NCBI GenBank assembly: GCA_963921195.1
Contig: OY992540.1
Coordinates: forward strand, 16,685,136 to 16,749,135
DNA length: 64,000 bases
Origin: Pegoplata infirma
Lineage: Eukaryota > Arthropoda > Insecta > Diptera > Anthomyiidae
Direction of reading: 5' to 3'
The notes below the pieces were generated by a model. The model was given only the letters and a program-made list of their open reading frames with translations. It did no database searches and had not been told where the DNA came from. How positions within the stretch are numbered: the first letter of the stretch is position 1; each line of letters begins with the position of its first letter. Both the position numbers and the translations under genes were made by a program. Shown here piece by piece: positions 22,500 through 32,817 of this stretch.

Positions 22500-23790
22500 T
22501 AGATTGGATCTAGACCCTGGACACATGGGTTCGGACCCCATTTAACTCGAGACCCCGTTGAGTTCTTTAAGGGTCCCCATAGATTTTGAACCAAAACTTG
22601 TGTCCGTTTCGCTCTAACTTGCTTAGTTTTTGAGATACGGTAATAAAGGGCCTGATAGGTCTTGAGAATCTTAAAAACCGGATAACTCCAAAACTATTAA
22701 TCGGAGGGCTTTCGGGTGTTCTACGAGTCAAGAGCTACAAAAATGCCTTTAGACCTTTTCTCGTGTTGGCAGTATTTACCGACCCAGGCAGAAAAATACA
22801 AACGGGAGAGCGCTGGCAAAGTACCTTTTATGGTCGCTTGTGTGCTGGGAAAGCACCACAGTTTAGTACTCTCCCAGCGTCCAAAATGATAACCACGGTA
22901 AACGGTATGCTGTTGCTATTTTAAAGCGCTTTGAAAGCGCTTTTAAAACAAAAAATATGGTACTATTATAGCACTTTTAGAACAAAAAATGGGACGTATC
23001 TAAATTGTATACATAAGTCCATAAGACATAACTTTTTTTGGTGTTTATTTGAATAAAGAAATTTATTAAATTAGGATAAAAAAAATTATTGACTCATTTA
23101 TAAGGATAAAAAAATTTTGAACAAACTTTGAACAATTTTCTAAGTCCCGGAAAAAAATTGTTTGCAGTTTGCTTTGCGTTTTGGAATAAAAATTTATTAA
23201 AATGCTTTAAGGAAAAAATTTGGAAAATTCCCGAAAAAAAGTGGTGTATTGAACCGAAACGGGTATGTATCCGGAGTTTAAGGGTGATGTATCCGGAGTT
23301 TAAGACACTTCCTCACGAAAGAAACAGGTGTTTTTATATAAAAGGTGTCAAGTTTGTAATATGTAGGTCATTGTGTTTAAGTGACATATCACGAGATCTA
23401 TCAAGGACCGGCCACTTATCCTGCAGGGAAATAAAAAATATTCCAATTGTTATGAAAATTAATACATTTTAATAAAACAGTTTATACTTTGAACGGATTT
23501 AAATAGAAAAACATTGGCAAAGCGCTTAGAAAGCACTTTTTCGAATTCATACTACCTTCTACACAAAAAATAAAGTGCTTTGCCGAGACATTTTCTTTGG
23601 AACGGTTGGCAGTTTCTGCCTGGGGAGATATGTGCATATATAAAATCTCGGGAATTTAAAATTTTAGATCTAAAATTAGGGTCTTGAGACCCCGACAGAT
23701 ATTTAGAGCTAGACTTTTCCATATTTTTCTTTGTAGTCTTTCTTTTGAAAATTCCATCCGTTTCGCTCTATCTCGCTTAGTTTTCGAGAT
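22500..23790. repeat. Dispersed repeat, copy 2 (split by an 842-bp element)
   Basis: Homologous to 6649-7082 at 22520-22782 and 23625-23780, with the element at 22783-23624 interrupting between ACCGA and GATATG. Also carries GTGTCCGTTTCGCTCTAAC and GATCTAAAATTAGGGTCTTG blocks. Confidence 0.6.
22783..23624. mobile_element. CCCAGGCAG-ended DNA element, 842 bp
   Basis: Ends CCCAGGCAGAAA and TTTCTGCCTGGG are inverted repeats. Comparison with the uninterrupted copy at 6950 shows an exact insertion with a 2-bp GA duplication (22781-22782 and 23625-23626). Subterminal GCAAAGTGCTTT/AAAGCGCTTT motifs repeat at both ends. A 114-residue frame (23128-23472, plus) is the only sizeable one. It is unfamiliar and may be chance. 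Superfamily not assigned. Confidence 0.8.
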
Positions 23791-24525
23791 ATCGCCATTT
23801 TGAATTTTTAACTAAATTCTAAGAAGTTATTTACTAAATTCTCAGAAACCATTAACTAAATTCTAAGAAGTACACTTCCCCCATTCAAAGAAGAGAAATA
23901 CGATGATGTTTTTTTAGTAAATTTTAACTAAACTTGAACTAAATTGTTTTTTAAGAAATATGTCTTAAAAATAAAGATACGATTCTTAGATTTAATATTA
24001 AGGAGATCTTGAGGAGTGAAATAATTCTTGCACCGTTTTATAAAACCAAGACACTTGAATGCATCTTTCGACACTTGAAAAACATGTTTATTCCAACGGA
24101 CATCCCACTGAATGTTCATGGCCAGAACATCAAGAGTATCCGATTCCTAAATACCAATGCCACCCATAAATACAGACGACAATGTTGGTTCCACAACTCG
24201 TCTATGGGTCAAAATACAACATTGGGTCTTGCGAGCATTAAAATCGCCTTTATTCCCCAGACCCCACTTAGAGATTGTCAAAAGTTCCTGATTGATAGCG
24301 TCATTCATACTCTGTCGCACGAGCCCAACCTCAACAAGGCTTGGCCTATGATCGAAGGAAAATGAATGACAAATGTGGCTGCCGTCTGCAAAATAGTAGA
24401 TAGGATTGTGAGTTTGGCTAAGGAGGTCATTAATAAAGATAAGAAAAAGAGAAAAAACAGAGCCTTGCGGTACCCCTGAGTTGAAACATATCCGAAAAAA
24501 ATATCCGAGACCCAATCAACAACAA

Positions 24526-24772
24526 CACCCAGAAAACAATTTTTCAAATTTCTAACTGAAATTCAGTTAATACAACTAAAAATTGGTTGATACACCTGCA
24601 TAAAGGTCGTCTGAATGGAATATCGGTAGTCCCAACTAAATTCGGTTGGTACAACAGACATTTAATTGAAGCAAGATCGAAATTCGGTTGTCACACCCAA
24701 AAATAGTAGCAACAACCGAATTATGAGTTGATACAATTAAAAAATTCGATTGGAACTTTATTTTTCTGTGTG
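24526..24772. mobile_element. Short TIR element inside the LINE RT domain
   Basis: CACCCAGAAAACAATTTTT at the left and TTTATTTTTCTGTGTG at the right are inverted ends. The interior repeats ACAACCGAATT/AATTCGGTTG. It interrupts the LINE between the reading RDRSIRV and VVDWV, so the insertion postdates the LINE. Exact target duplication uncertain. Confidence 0.7.
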
Positions 24773-25508
24773 AACACGTATGCTTCGGTCTCTGAGAAAA
24801 CTCGATATAAATCGAGAGAAATCATTGCCTACACCAAAAGCAATAAGTTTAGATACAAAAGCGTCGTGCAACACTCGATCGAACGCCTTGGAGATATCGA
24901 AATCAACCACCTTATTTTCACCAAATTAGTGAATGGAACGAATCTAACGTTCCGAAAGAAACGCCATCAGGTCTGCCGTAGAACGACGTTTACGGAAGCC
25001 ATACTTTCGGTCACTGAAAAGTAAGTTTGACTCCGGATAATCAACAAGGTAATGATTTACCATGCTCTCCGTCAGCTTCGAGAGCGTAGAATAAATTAAT
25101 ATCAGGTGATAGTTCTCGGGATTGGTTGAACGTTGGCACCTTCCAGCAAGAAGGGTAGATACCCTTATGCAACGAAAAGCTGAAAAGGTTTACTAACGGA
25201 CAGGCTAAGGCCGAGGAGTACTGCTTTAGCACCAGTGCTGGTATGCCATTGGGTCCCGGTGACTTATTTACATTGATATCCTTAAGTACCCTTAACTGCA
25301 TAGTACTAGATACTCTTTTGCAACGATTTTCTTGCAAATAATCCAGCAAAAAGTTTAGCCATATCAACCGGGTCAGTGAACTCTTGGTCATCCTTTATGA
25401 GAGTCGGGATAGAAGAACTAGAATTGCTCCTTACTCTCTTTACGACTTACCAACAGCTCTTACTACCTCGAGGGGCAGAAAGAACTTTAGCACGAAGACG
25501 CTGTTCGT

Positions 25509-26601
25509 ATATGGGGCAAAACGCGTCAACGGTCCACATCAAAAAACAAATGTTGTCCGATTTAAGTATAATTTTGGCAAAATATTAGGTTAATGATAGG
25601 TAGTATAAATTACAAATATAAAATTTGTTGATGAAACATTGGCAGAGTTACAGGGTTGGGAAGTTTTGATGTTTTTGAAAAGAACATATTTTGGTGAATT
25701 TTAATTAACATTTTGATGAAACAAAAAATATAATTTAAAAAACGACTTTTAAAGTATTTTTGACGGCCTTTAAAATGGCATTTGTGTTTTTTTTTAAAAA
25801 AATAAATTTGACCTTAAAATTCAAGGTCAAAATATTAAATTGTAATTATCTTATAAGGGTCGCGCTTTTAGAATTTTTTCATTAAGTCTATTAGAAAGCT
25901 TAACATTTTTTTAAATTTCGGTTTTTTTAAAAAAAATGGTATGTGTGATACTTTATGAGTAATCAATTTTTTAAGGAGTTCATAGCACTCAAACTGTACT
26001 AATTTCTTTATTTTTTATGCGTGCAACGTTTGTTGTGTGTGTTTACAACAAACACTTTATCTAAGCATTGATTTTTGTTATTGTTATTATATACGGATTA
26101 AAGCGATTTCAGTACAATTTGAGTGTTATATGCTCCTAAAAAATTGATTTCTCATAAAGTATCATACATACCATTTTTTTTATAAAAACCGAAATTAAAA
26201 AAAGTGTTAAACTTTCTAATGGGCTTAGTGAAAAAAATTTAAAAGTGCGACCCTTATAAGATAATTACAATTTAATATTTTGACCTTAAATTTTAAGGTC
26301 AAATTTATTTTTTTCAAAAAAACCACAAATGCCATTTTAAAGTCCGTCAAAAATACTTTAAAATTCGTTTTTTAAATTATAATTTTTGTTTCATCAAAAT
26401 GATAATTAAAATTCACCAAAATATGTTCTTTTCAAAAACATCAAAACTTCCCAACCCTGTAACTCTGCCAATATTTCATCAACAAATTTTATATTTGCAA
26501 TTTATACTACCCATCATTAACCTAATATTTTGCCAAAATTATAATTGAATCGGACAACATTTGTTTTTAGGTGTGGACCTCTGACGCGTTTTGCCCCATA
26601 T
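25509..26601. mobile_element. Foldback element, 1.09 kb, inside the LINE linker
   Basis: ATATGGGGCAAAACGCGTCA at the left and its complement ending at 26601. The arms pair over ~500 bp (GGGTCGCGCTTTTAGAATTT, TGACCTTAAAATTCAAGGTC, CAGAGTTACAGGGTTGGGAA and their complements). It separates the LINE frame reading NWAKVLRR from RAKVLSAPRGSK. Frames read from the arms are not genes. Confidence 0.82.
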
Positions 26602-26917
26602 AAGCTTCTAGCGTCTCAGTACCTTGGCCCAATTGGTTATCGCCTGTTTGCGCAGCATATAAGAATTGTTGTTTTTGTCATCCCACCAATTTCTAAATGC
26701 TTCCTCTCTGGATCTGACTGCAGTCCTGCAGGTCTGATTAAACTAACATTTATCATTTGGCTTAACCGAAACCAGCTTTGAAGGAATATATTTCCTTATT
26801 CCTAGCCCAATCACATTACCCACCATTTCTGCAGCGACATCGGCGTTGCCGTCGAGGAAACAAAGTTTTCAGTTGAATTGCCTAAAAAAATCGTTGAGTT
26901 CTACCCAACGAGCGTTT

Positions 26918-27051
26918 CGTAAATATCATACTTGGGACCTGTCATTACTTTTGTATGAAAAAACAATGCCAATGCCTGTTATTTCATTGGCATTTTATAT
27001 GGAAAAAACGAATGCCTCAATGCTTAGGTCCCAAGTATGTTAAAAATAAAC
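26918..27051. mobile_element. 134-bp hairpin element with 9-bp target duplication
   Basis: CATACTTGGGACCTG and its complement AGGTCCCAAGTATG mark the inverted ends. Flanks CGAGCGTTT at 26909-26917 and 27052-27060 are identical. Removing the element plus one flank makes the LINE minus strand read continuously through NARWVELNDFFR. A 9-bp duplication fits Mutator-type (MULE) insertion, though a 134-bp element is too short to assign firmly. Confidence 0.8.
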
Positions 27052-27420
27052 CGAGCGTTTAGTAGTCGAACGAGAAACGCTCTGAAGTGCCGAGTACGAA
27101 AAAAATGCAGAAATAGTGCTATGAACCGAATTACCGAGAGGTTCAAGTACTTCAACTTCATACTTTTCAGGGTGTGTGATCAGAAAAAGGTCAAGAGTAT
27201 TTTGTTGCTGCCCTTAAACACCCGCATTGTGTGTTGGTTCGTCCACTAGTTGCGCCAGTTGGTTGTGCGCTGCGAAGAACTCATCGTATTGGCCCTCGGG
27301 AGTGGTATGTCTGGAATGGCGAAGCCAAGAGGTGTTGCGAACATTGAAGTCCCCAGCGACGACAACTTCAGCGCTCGGACAACGCGCAAGGATCTCGGCG
27401 ATATTATCAAACAAAGTATC

Positions 27421-27668
27421 AAGTCAGTACTTTTATATGGCTGTGAGACCTGGCAAATAACCACACTATGCGTAAGCAACAAAGTACAATTGCGCATGCT
27501 GTACTAGAGTGGAATCCTCAAGGTGTCCGAAATAGAGGTAGGCCGAAAAACACCTGGTAAAGAACGGTAATACGAGTGACGTCCAAATCTTTTATCGAAT
27601 TGCGAGCTCTAATAAGAAATGGATTGACTAAGTTCCTAAATGTATATGTGTGTCCAATAAATAAGTAA
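27421..27668 (+). pseudogene. 5'-truncated 3' end of a second LINE
   Basis: The plus strand encodes the C-terminal signature of many non-LTR polyproteins: SVLLYGCETWQIT, then after a frame change HAVLEWNPQGVRNRGRPKNT. The latter matches the WNPQGxRxRGRP motif family. It ends near an AATAAATAAG tail. It lies inside the endonuclease region of the antisense LINE, between the readings FNEF and DTLFDNIAEIL, so it is a dead-on-arrival insertion. Confidence 0.75.
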
Positions 27669-27999
27669 AACCAAATTCATTAAAGGAATCCTCCCCTGCT
27701 GCATTTGGACTCCTGTAAAGAAATCCGAAACATAAAATATATGCCCTTATCCCAAACTTAACCCATAAGCAGCTAAATTTGGGATCACTAGTGCCCAATC
27801 GCCCCAGGCACTGATACACAACATCATTCCTAACATATACCGCAAGGCCCATATGAAAGATGGAAAGCGAAAGAAGGTTGTAACCAGGTAAGTGAAAATC
27901 CTGTGGATCAGCATCCTTGTTCATCTGGGTCTCACAAAAGGCTGTTGTTAGACAGCTTTTGTAGAAATAAAGCAAAACAGATAGAATAGAACATCATGT

Positions 28000-29394
28000 C
28001 GTCGTCTCCTCCTTGAATTAGTATTTTGCTTCATCTTTACCCAAGAGCAAGTGCAAATTCAAATGCCAGCTGTAGGGTATATCAATACATAAGAATGTTG
28101 CAGTAAACACTCAATAACTAATTAAAAATTTTCAACACGTTTGCACAACGAAACATACAGAAAAAAAGTAAAGAAAGACTTATATCGATCATGGAAGATC
28201 TAGGAAAAAGACAAGAGTAAGAAAGAAGACAGACGGACAGACAGACAGACCGGGCTTTAAAACACAACAAGTGTTAGTTACAATGTGCGATTCAACTGAC
28301 TACTGAAAAAGAAGGCTGGTGTTTGAATTTGAGTTTAGAGATTTTTAAGCAACTACAAAAAAAGCAAACAAACTCAGGAACGAACACTTAAAATAAGTGA
28401 TCAATGATCATGTCTAATTGATTTTGAAAAAAATGGTTTCAAAAGTATGCTTTAAAGGGATTTTTAAAGATTTTTTTTTTGTTTTGAAAAGTAAAAAAAG
28501 TATATTATCTTGATTAATATTTTGTTTGTACTTTATTTTCAAAACTTGTTTTGACTTTTTAACTTTTTTTTTTTCAGTTTAGTTTGACTTGTTGTCGATG
28601 GATCGATTCGGTATAATTCCTTTATATTACCTTTTTTGTTGACATTTTTCTTTATGTATGCCATATAAATTTATTTATATTTTTTTGTTGTTTTTTTTTT
28701 GGTTTTTAGCATTATTTTGTATTTATGGTTTTAAGACTCCTTTGGAGTTCTACTTCTTCTTCCACTTGTATTTCTGTGATGTCTTGTATACAAGCCATAA
28801 CATTTTTAGCCAGCCTGTTGCCTGCCATCCTCATGCCAGCCTAGTATGTTGACAGGAGGTTTCTTCTTATTTTGTATGTGATTGATTTAATTTTTGGCCG
28901 TTTCATCGTCTTTACTGCGTCGTCGTAACCATTGTTTTTGAGAAGAAAAAAAAAAAATGTAGTATCAACATGTGCCTCCTTCTTTAACATTGAATGAATG
29001 GCCTTTATAACCTGCCGCCTGTATATAATTTTTTTTTATTGAAGTTTCATGTTAATTGAAATTGATGATTTTAGTTTGAAAAGCAGAGAAGAGACCTTTT
29101 TTTTCTTCCTTAACCGAAATACGAGTAAAAAAAAAAATAATTTTTATAGTCATTATAATTTACAGATGACATTGTTTATAGGTGTGGTGGTTTTCAAAGT
29201 GTGTTTGGAATTTTAAAAATACATTTTCAATGGAAACTCAATATGGTACGAAATATTTGTGAAGGTTCATCTTTCTGATGTACGGATTTTTTTAAAAATC
29301 GAATTGTCTCAAATGTAACCGACCTTAACAATTAACAAATTCTACTACCTAACAAAAGAAACTGGAACTCTTACTAAGCAAATTTATTCTTAAG
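28000..29394. other. No gene recognised
   Basis: AT-rich with a short GACAGACGGACAGACAGACA tract at 28227-28248, possibly a HINE microsatellite relic. A non-repetitive, less AT-rich stretch at 28700-28930 has a 64-residue frame that I do not trust. Confidence 0.4.
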
Positions 29395-30150
29395 AGGAGT
29401 ACTGGCAACACTCACTGTTTAGATAGGTCAGGTTAGGTCGGATGGGAGTTTGCCATTTGGCAAATTCAGTTGGAGGCCATAAGGCCCATTATGATTCCCT
29501 TAATTTTATTTCCCTACTCCGCCTCTGATACAAAGTTTTACTTCTTATACCACCCCTATTCTCTAAGGTATTCTGCTAGACACGTGAATGAGACACCGTT
29601 TAGGCAATCCAGGTCATCGAAAAATCTTTGCCCAAAATGCTTAAGGTGGCTTCTCATTAGACCCGGACATTCACATAACAATCGCTTCACCGCCTCCACT
29701 TCCCCACAACTCACACAATAGTCCCTATCAGAAATTCCCATACATACGGCCATCTGGCCAATTATACAGTGTCCTGTAAGTACTCCTACTAATAGGCTAA
29801 CCGTTTGTTTTCCAAAAGTAAGAAGACTTCTTGTCCTCTGGGAATTTGGCAGTGGCCACAGGGTTCTCGATATTCTGCATGTAGTCAGTGATATCCACCT
29901 ATCCTTCATTTTATTCTGAGATATCCTAACAATTTCGTTCATTAATTTCATTATAGAAAACGAGATGTCAGGTTTTACATGTTTCCCTACCGATTCCGAG
30001 CCATTTCTCGCACATTCGACAGCGAATTCGTTCCCAGCGATCCCACTACGTCCAGGGACCCAGATTAGCTTGACTGTGTGCTGAGTGATTCGATGAAGGG
30101 ATTGTATACAATTTTTAAAGATTCCCAATTTTACAGTGTTTGATTCTGAG
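29395..30150 (-). pseudogene. 5'-truncated RNase H-bearing LINE, copy A
   Basis: A 190-codon minus-strand frame (29556-30128) carries the end of an RNase H domain, VKLIWVPGRSGIAGNEFAV, in which the usual GHSGIxGNExAD has lost His (now Arg) and Asp (now Val). A zinc-knuckle-like C-terminus follows (CVSCGEVEAVKRLLCECP). The 3' flank contains TAGGTCAGGTTAGGTCGGAT, like the TAGGTTAGGT-type tails of fly RNase H LINEs. Truncated 5' at about 30150. Confidence 0.82.
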
Positions 30151-30259
30151 GGTTTCAGAGCTGCAAGGTTAGGTTGTAAGTGGCTGCTGACGTTTTACGT
30201 CAAAACACATAGACTCTGAGGTTCATTGTGATACCACGGCACTGTAATAGGTTTCCCTA

Positions 30260-32222
30260 CTAGTCCCTGTCATTAAACCAATTTGAGCTTCTTATGAAAC
30301 TCCTTAGATATTGAATTTTGACTTCCAACAAATCAGAAAGATCGTACAGCTCCCTAGATCCAAGTGAAGCAAGTCTCTGACTAGAAAGTACCGGGCAATG
30401 GCAGATAAAGTGTTCGATAGTTTCCAACTCCTCTTCATTCATGCAACTCCGGCAAAAGTAATTCGACGGCACATTTAACCGCTCTGCGTTCTTCCCTATA
30501 AGACAGTGTCCGGCAACCACCGTCGAAATGTCTCCTCTTGGAAGCGATATTAGCTCACTTGTGCGCCCCTGATTATGAGAAGGCCAAATCAGTCGTGTTG
30601 TCTCACATGTCCATCCATTTGCCCATCTTTGATTGGTCTCCGTCGCGGAACAAAGCCGTTGGTTTTGCTGCAAAGCTTCTAGAGGCATACGAACACATTC
30701 CAATTCTGTTGGAACCTGTAAGATAGTTCCAAGTCTTGCAATTCCCTGGAATGTCTCTGTGCCCTTGGCCATCTCATTTAAAGACGTGCGGCAGTTAAGG
30801 GCAGATTTTGTTTTCAGAAACATTAAATCCAGGGACTTGACCGCGGCTTCACTGACAGAATAGATATTGACTGCGGTTGTAGATATGACATTGCAGCTCA
30901 ACCAGTCAGCCACTTCCTTTAATGCCAGCATCTCTGCCTGGTAATCACTGCAATGATCTGGCAATCTACGAGCCAGGCTCAATCCAAGCTCTTCCGAATA
31001 GACTCCAAAGCCCACTTGTTCGTGCAGCCTCGATCCATCTGTTAAGTCGAATGTCCGACGTAGCCGCATACAGCCTATCCAAGGTAGATTTATACAAGGT
31101 AGGATCCAATAACCTCACTTTTCTTCCATAGTAAGTTTTTTGACAAATTTGGAAACAATAATATTTACGAATTTTCAAAACGAAATAAAAATATTTTGTT
31201 CGGCATAAATGACTTGAGTTTACACTACACTTTTAATGCTGAAAAATATTTTAATTTTTTTTTAATTTTTGTCGTGGAAAATAAAAGAATTTTATTTGAA
31301 TTCCAATATTTTTGTTATAATTTAGTTGTTTTCTAAAATTTAAAAGTCTTAAAAAGCGTTTAAATTGGTTAATGTGTGCACTGAACATTTAAGTCGTTTT
31401 TGCCGACTACAATGATTTTGAAAGAAAATTGTTTTCATTTATGTCACTAAAATATTACCTTATATAAATCTACCTTGCAGCCTACCCAATATGTCCAATG
31501 GTATCAGGTGAAGGAGGATTTCTAATGCAGCCGTAGGTGTAGTACGAAGAGCACCAGTGATGCACATCGACGCCATTTTCTGTACCTTCGTGATAAAGAC
31601 ACAGTTCACTTTTGTTTCTAAAGCAGGCCACCAGACAATGATTTCGTACAGCAGAATTGGGCGCACCACTGCTGTATAGATCCAATGAACGACTTGAGGG
31701 CTAAAACCCCACCGTTTTCCAATGGCCCTTTTACAAGAAAATAAAACAATCGTTGCTTTTCTCTCCCGTTCCTCAATATTACGCCTGAAATTCAACTTTC
31801 TATCTAGAAATACTCCAAGACACTTGGCTCCATCTGAGAAGGGGATTTCATTGCATCCAGAAAAATAGGATCAAAAGCAGGAATCTTATTTTGCCTTGTA
31901 AACAAGTTCTGTTTTACTTGAACTAACTCCTAGACCACAGTCTCTTTCCCATTTAGACAGATTTTTCAGAGAACCCTGAAGAATGTCCGTCAATGTTGGC
32001 AGGTGCTTCTCCTTTACCGCTATCGCGACATCGTCAGCATATGCAACAACATGACAACCACGTGCTTCTAGGGAAAGCAGCATTGAATTCAGTGCCAGGT
32101 TCCAAAGAAGCGGTGAAAGAACACCTCCCTGTGGTGTGCCCCTATTGACAAATCGAGATATGATGGACGCTCCCAATTCAGACGTTATACGCCTATTGGC
32201 AAGTAGGTTTTCCACCATGACT
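30260..32222 (-). pseudogene. RNase H-bearing LINE, copy B (RT, thumb, RNase H)
   Basis: In minus-strand order: RT catalytic part at 32218-31886 with RGTPQGGVLSPLLWNL and the intact box YADD (AYADDVAI), thumb at 31795-31460 (WIYTAVVRPILLYE, RTTPTAALEILL, PLDILGRL), then RNase H at 31069-30750 (TDGSRL, QAEMLALKE, IYSVSEAAVKSL). In the RNase H part the segment before GHRDIPGN is deleted, removing catalytic-site sequence. The C-terminal CRSCMNEEELETIEHFICHC motif ends near 30380. Frameshifts at ~31880 and ~31070 and a ~340-bp interruption (31132-31468) make it inactive. The N-terminal RT and endonuclease are missing. The domain order suits the LOA/I-type LINEs. Confidence 0.88.
31132..31468. other. 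~340-bp AT-rich insertion in LINE copy B
   Basis: LINE homology stops after PLDILGRL and resumes at VRLLDPTLYKSTLDRLYAAT. Between lies AT-rich non-LINE DNA. The near-matching inverted motif AAGGTAGATTTATA occurs on both sides (31082 and about 31464). Whether this is a transposon or filler DNA is not resolved. Confidence 0.5.
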
Positions 32223-32700
32223 TGATGGAATGAATGACTTCATTCCAAGCACTTTAGACGTTGCTGTCGTAGAAACAAACTTTCCAATTGAAATGCCGGA
32301 AAAAGTCATTGAGCTCTGTCCAACGAGCCTTTTCTTAAATAAGTACTGAACGCTTTGTAATTGATGTTGAAAAGTTACGAAGTTCAGATAACGAGAAGGG
32401 TGCGGAAATGGTGAAGTGATCCGAATTACTAAGAGGTATTTGTCAGGATGTGAAGTAAAAAAAAGGTCGAGAGAATTCCGGTGTTCATTTCGACAGGTGG
32501 TTATGCGCGTCGAATAACTCAACATAATCGCCAACGGTTGCCGAATGGTTGAAGTGGAGGATCCAGGAGGAGTTGTGAACAATTAAATCGCCTGCCACGG
32601 CAACTTCACTTCTCAAACAACTCTCCAGGATCTTTAAAATGGAATTAGAAAGGGTGTCGAAACCATCTAAGCCTTATGTCAAAATCACAACGGGCCTCAG
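32222..32700 (-). pseudogene. Jockey-like LINE endonuclease fragment
   Basis: The minus strand encodes diverged endonuclease and linker motifs of the same family as 23928-27990: FDTLSNSILKILESC, VAVAGD, VELFDAHNHL, RNSLDLFFTSHPDKY, RWTELNDFFRHFNWK and GMKSFIPSSH, in shifting frames with stops. It ends abruptly at ~32222, where the unrelated LINE copy B begins. The two are out of frame with each other. Confidence 0.78.
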
Positions 32701-32798
32701 AGTCTATATGTGCTGACGTAAAACGTCAGCAGCCACCTACAACATGTGTCAAAATTTGTATCAACACATAATTTAGGAGATAGCATTGTTCAGACTCA

Positions 32799-32817
32799 AG
32801 CCCCACGTTGGGCGCCA
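32799..32817 (-). other. gypsy-type tRNA-Lys primer-binding site (LTR element relic)
   Basis: The plus strand reads AGCCCCACGTTGGGCGCCA, the 3' end of fly tRNA-Lys including the post-transcriptional CCA. A genomic copy with CCA therefore marks a primer-binding site read on the minus strand (TGGCGCCCAACGTGGGGC), as in gypsy-type LTR retroelements. An LTR should lie just above 32818. I could not find its partner or gag-pol. Only a relic is supported. Confidence 0.6.

Larger units (their letters stand above)
23928..27990 (-). pseudogene. Decayed jockey-like non-LTR retrotransposon (EN-RT), fragmented
   Basis: Minus-strand pieces in order form one LINE. The endonuclease starts near 27975 (FCETQMNKD, HLPGYNLL, GDFNV at about 27340, DEPTHNAGV). 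The linker follows (RWVELNDFFR, CRTAVRSREEAFRNWW). The RT then reads NKSPGPNGIP, NPENYHLILIYSTLSKL, GFRKRRSTADL, DISKAFDRVLHDA, SGVPQGSVFS and a degenerate catalytic box FADG in place of FADD (near 24400). A thumb-like W-rich region runs to 23930. There are frameshifts, an in-frame TAG near 24148 and five insertions (24526, 25509, 26918, 27421 and the surrounding breaks). It cannot be active. The same family recurs at 32222-32700, 34520-34640 and 36040-37580. Confidence 0.88.

Noticed and set aside
23128..23472. 114-residue plus-strand frame in the CCCAGGCAG-ended element
   Set aside because: No transposase motif seen. The element is otherwise non-coding, so it is kept only as a remark in the element entry.
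24728..25024. 98-residue plus-strand frame
   Set aside because: Antisense of the LINE RT region, whose minus strand reads DISKAFDRVLHDA.
30538..30863. Plus-strand frames of 62 and 76 residues
   Set aside because: Antisense to the RNase H LINE copy B. Similar antisense frames appear opposite copy C (35509-35718) only because the LINE is conserved.
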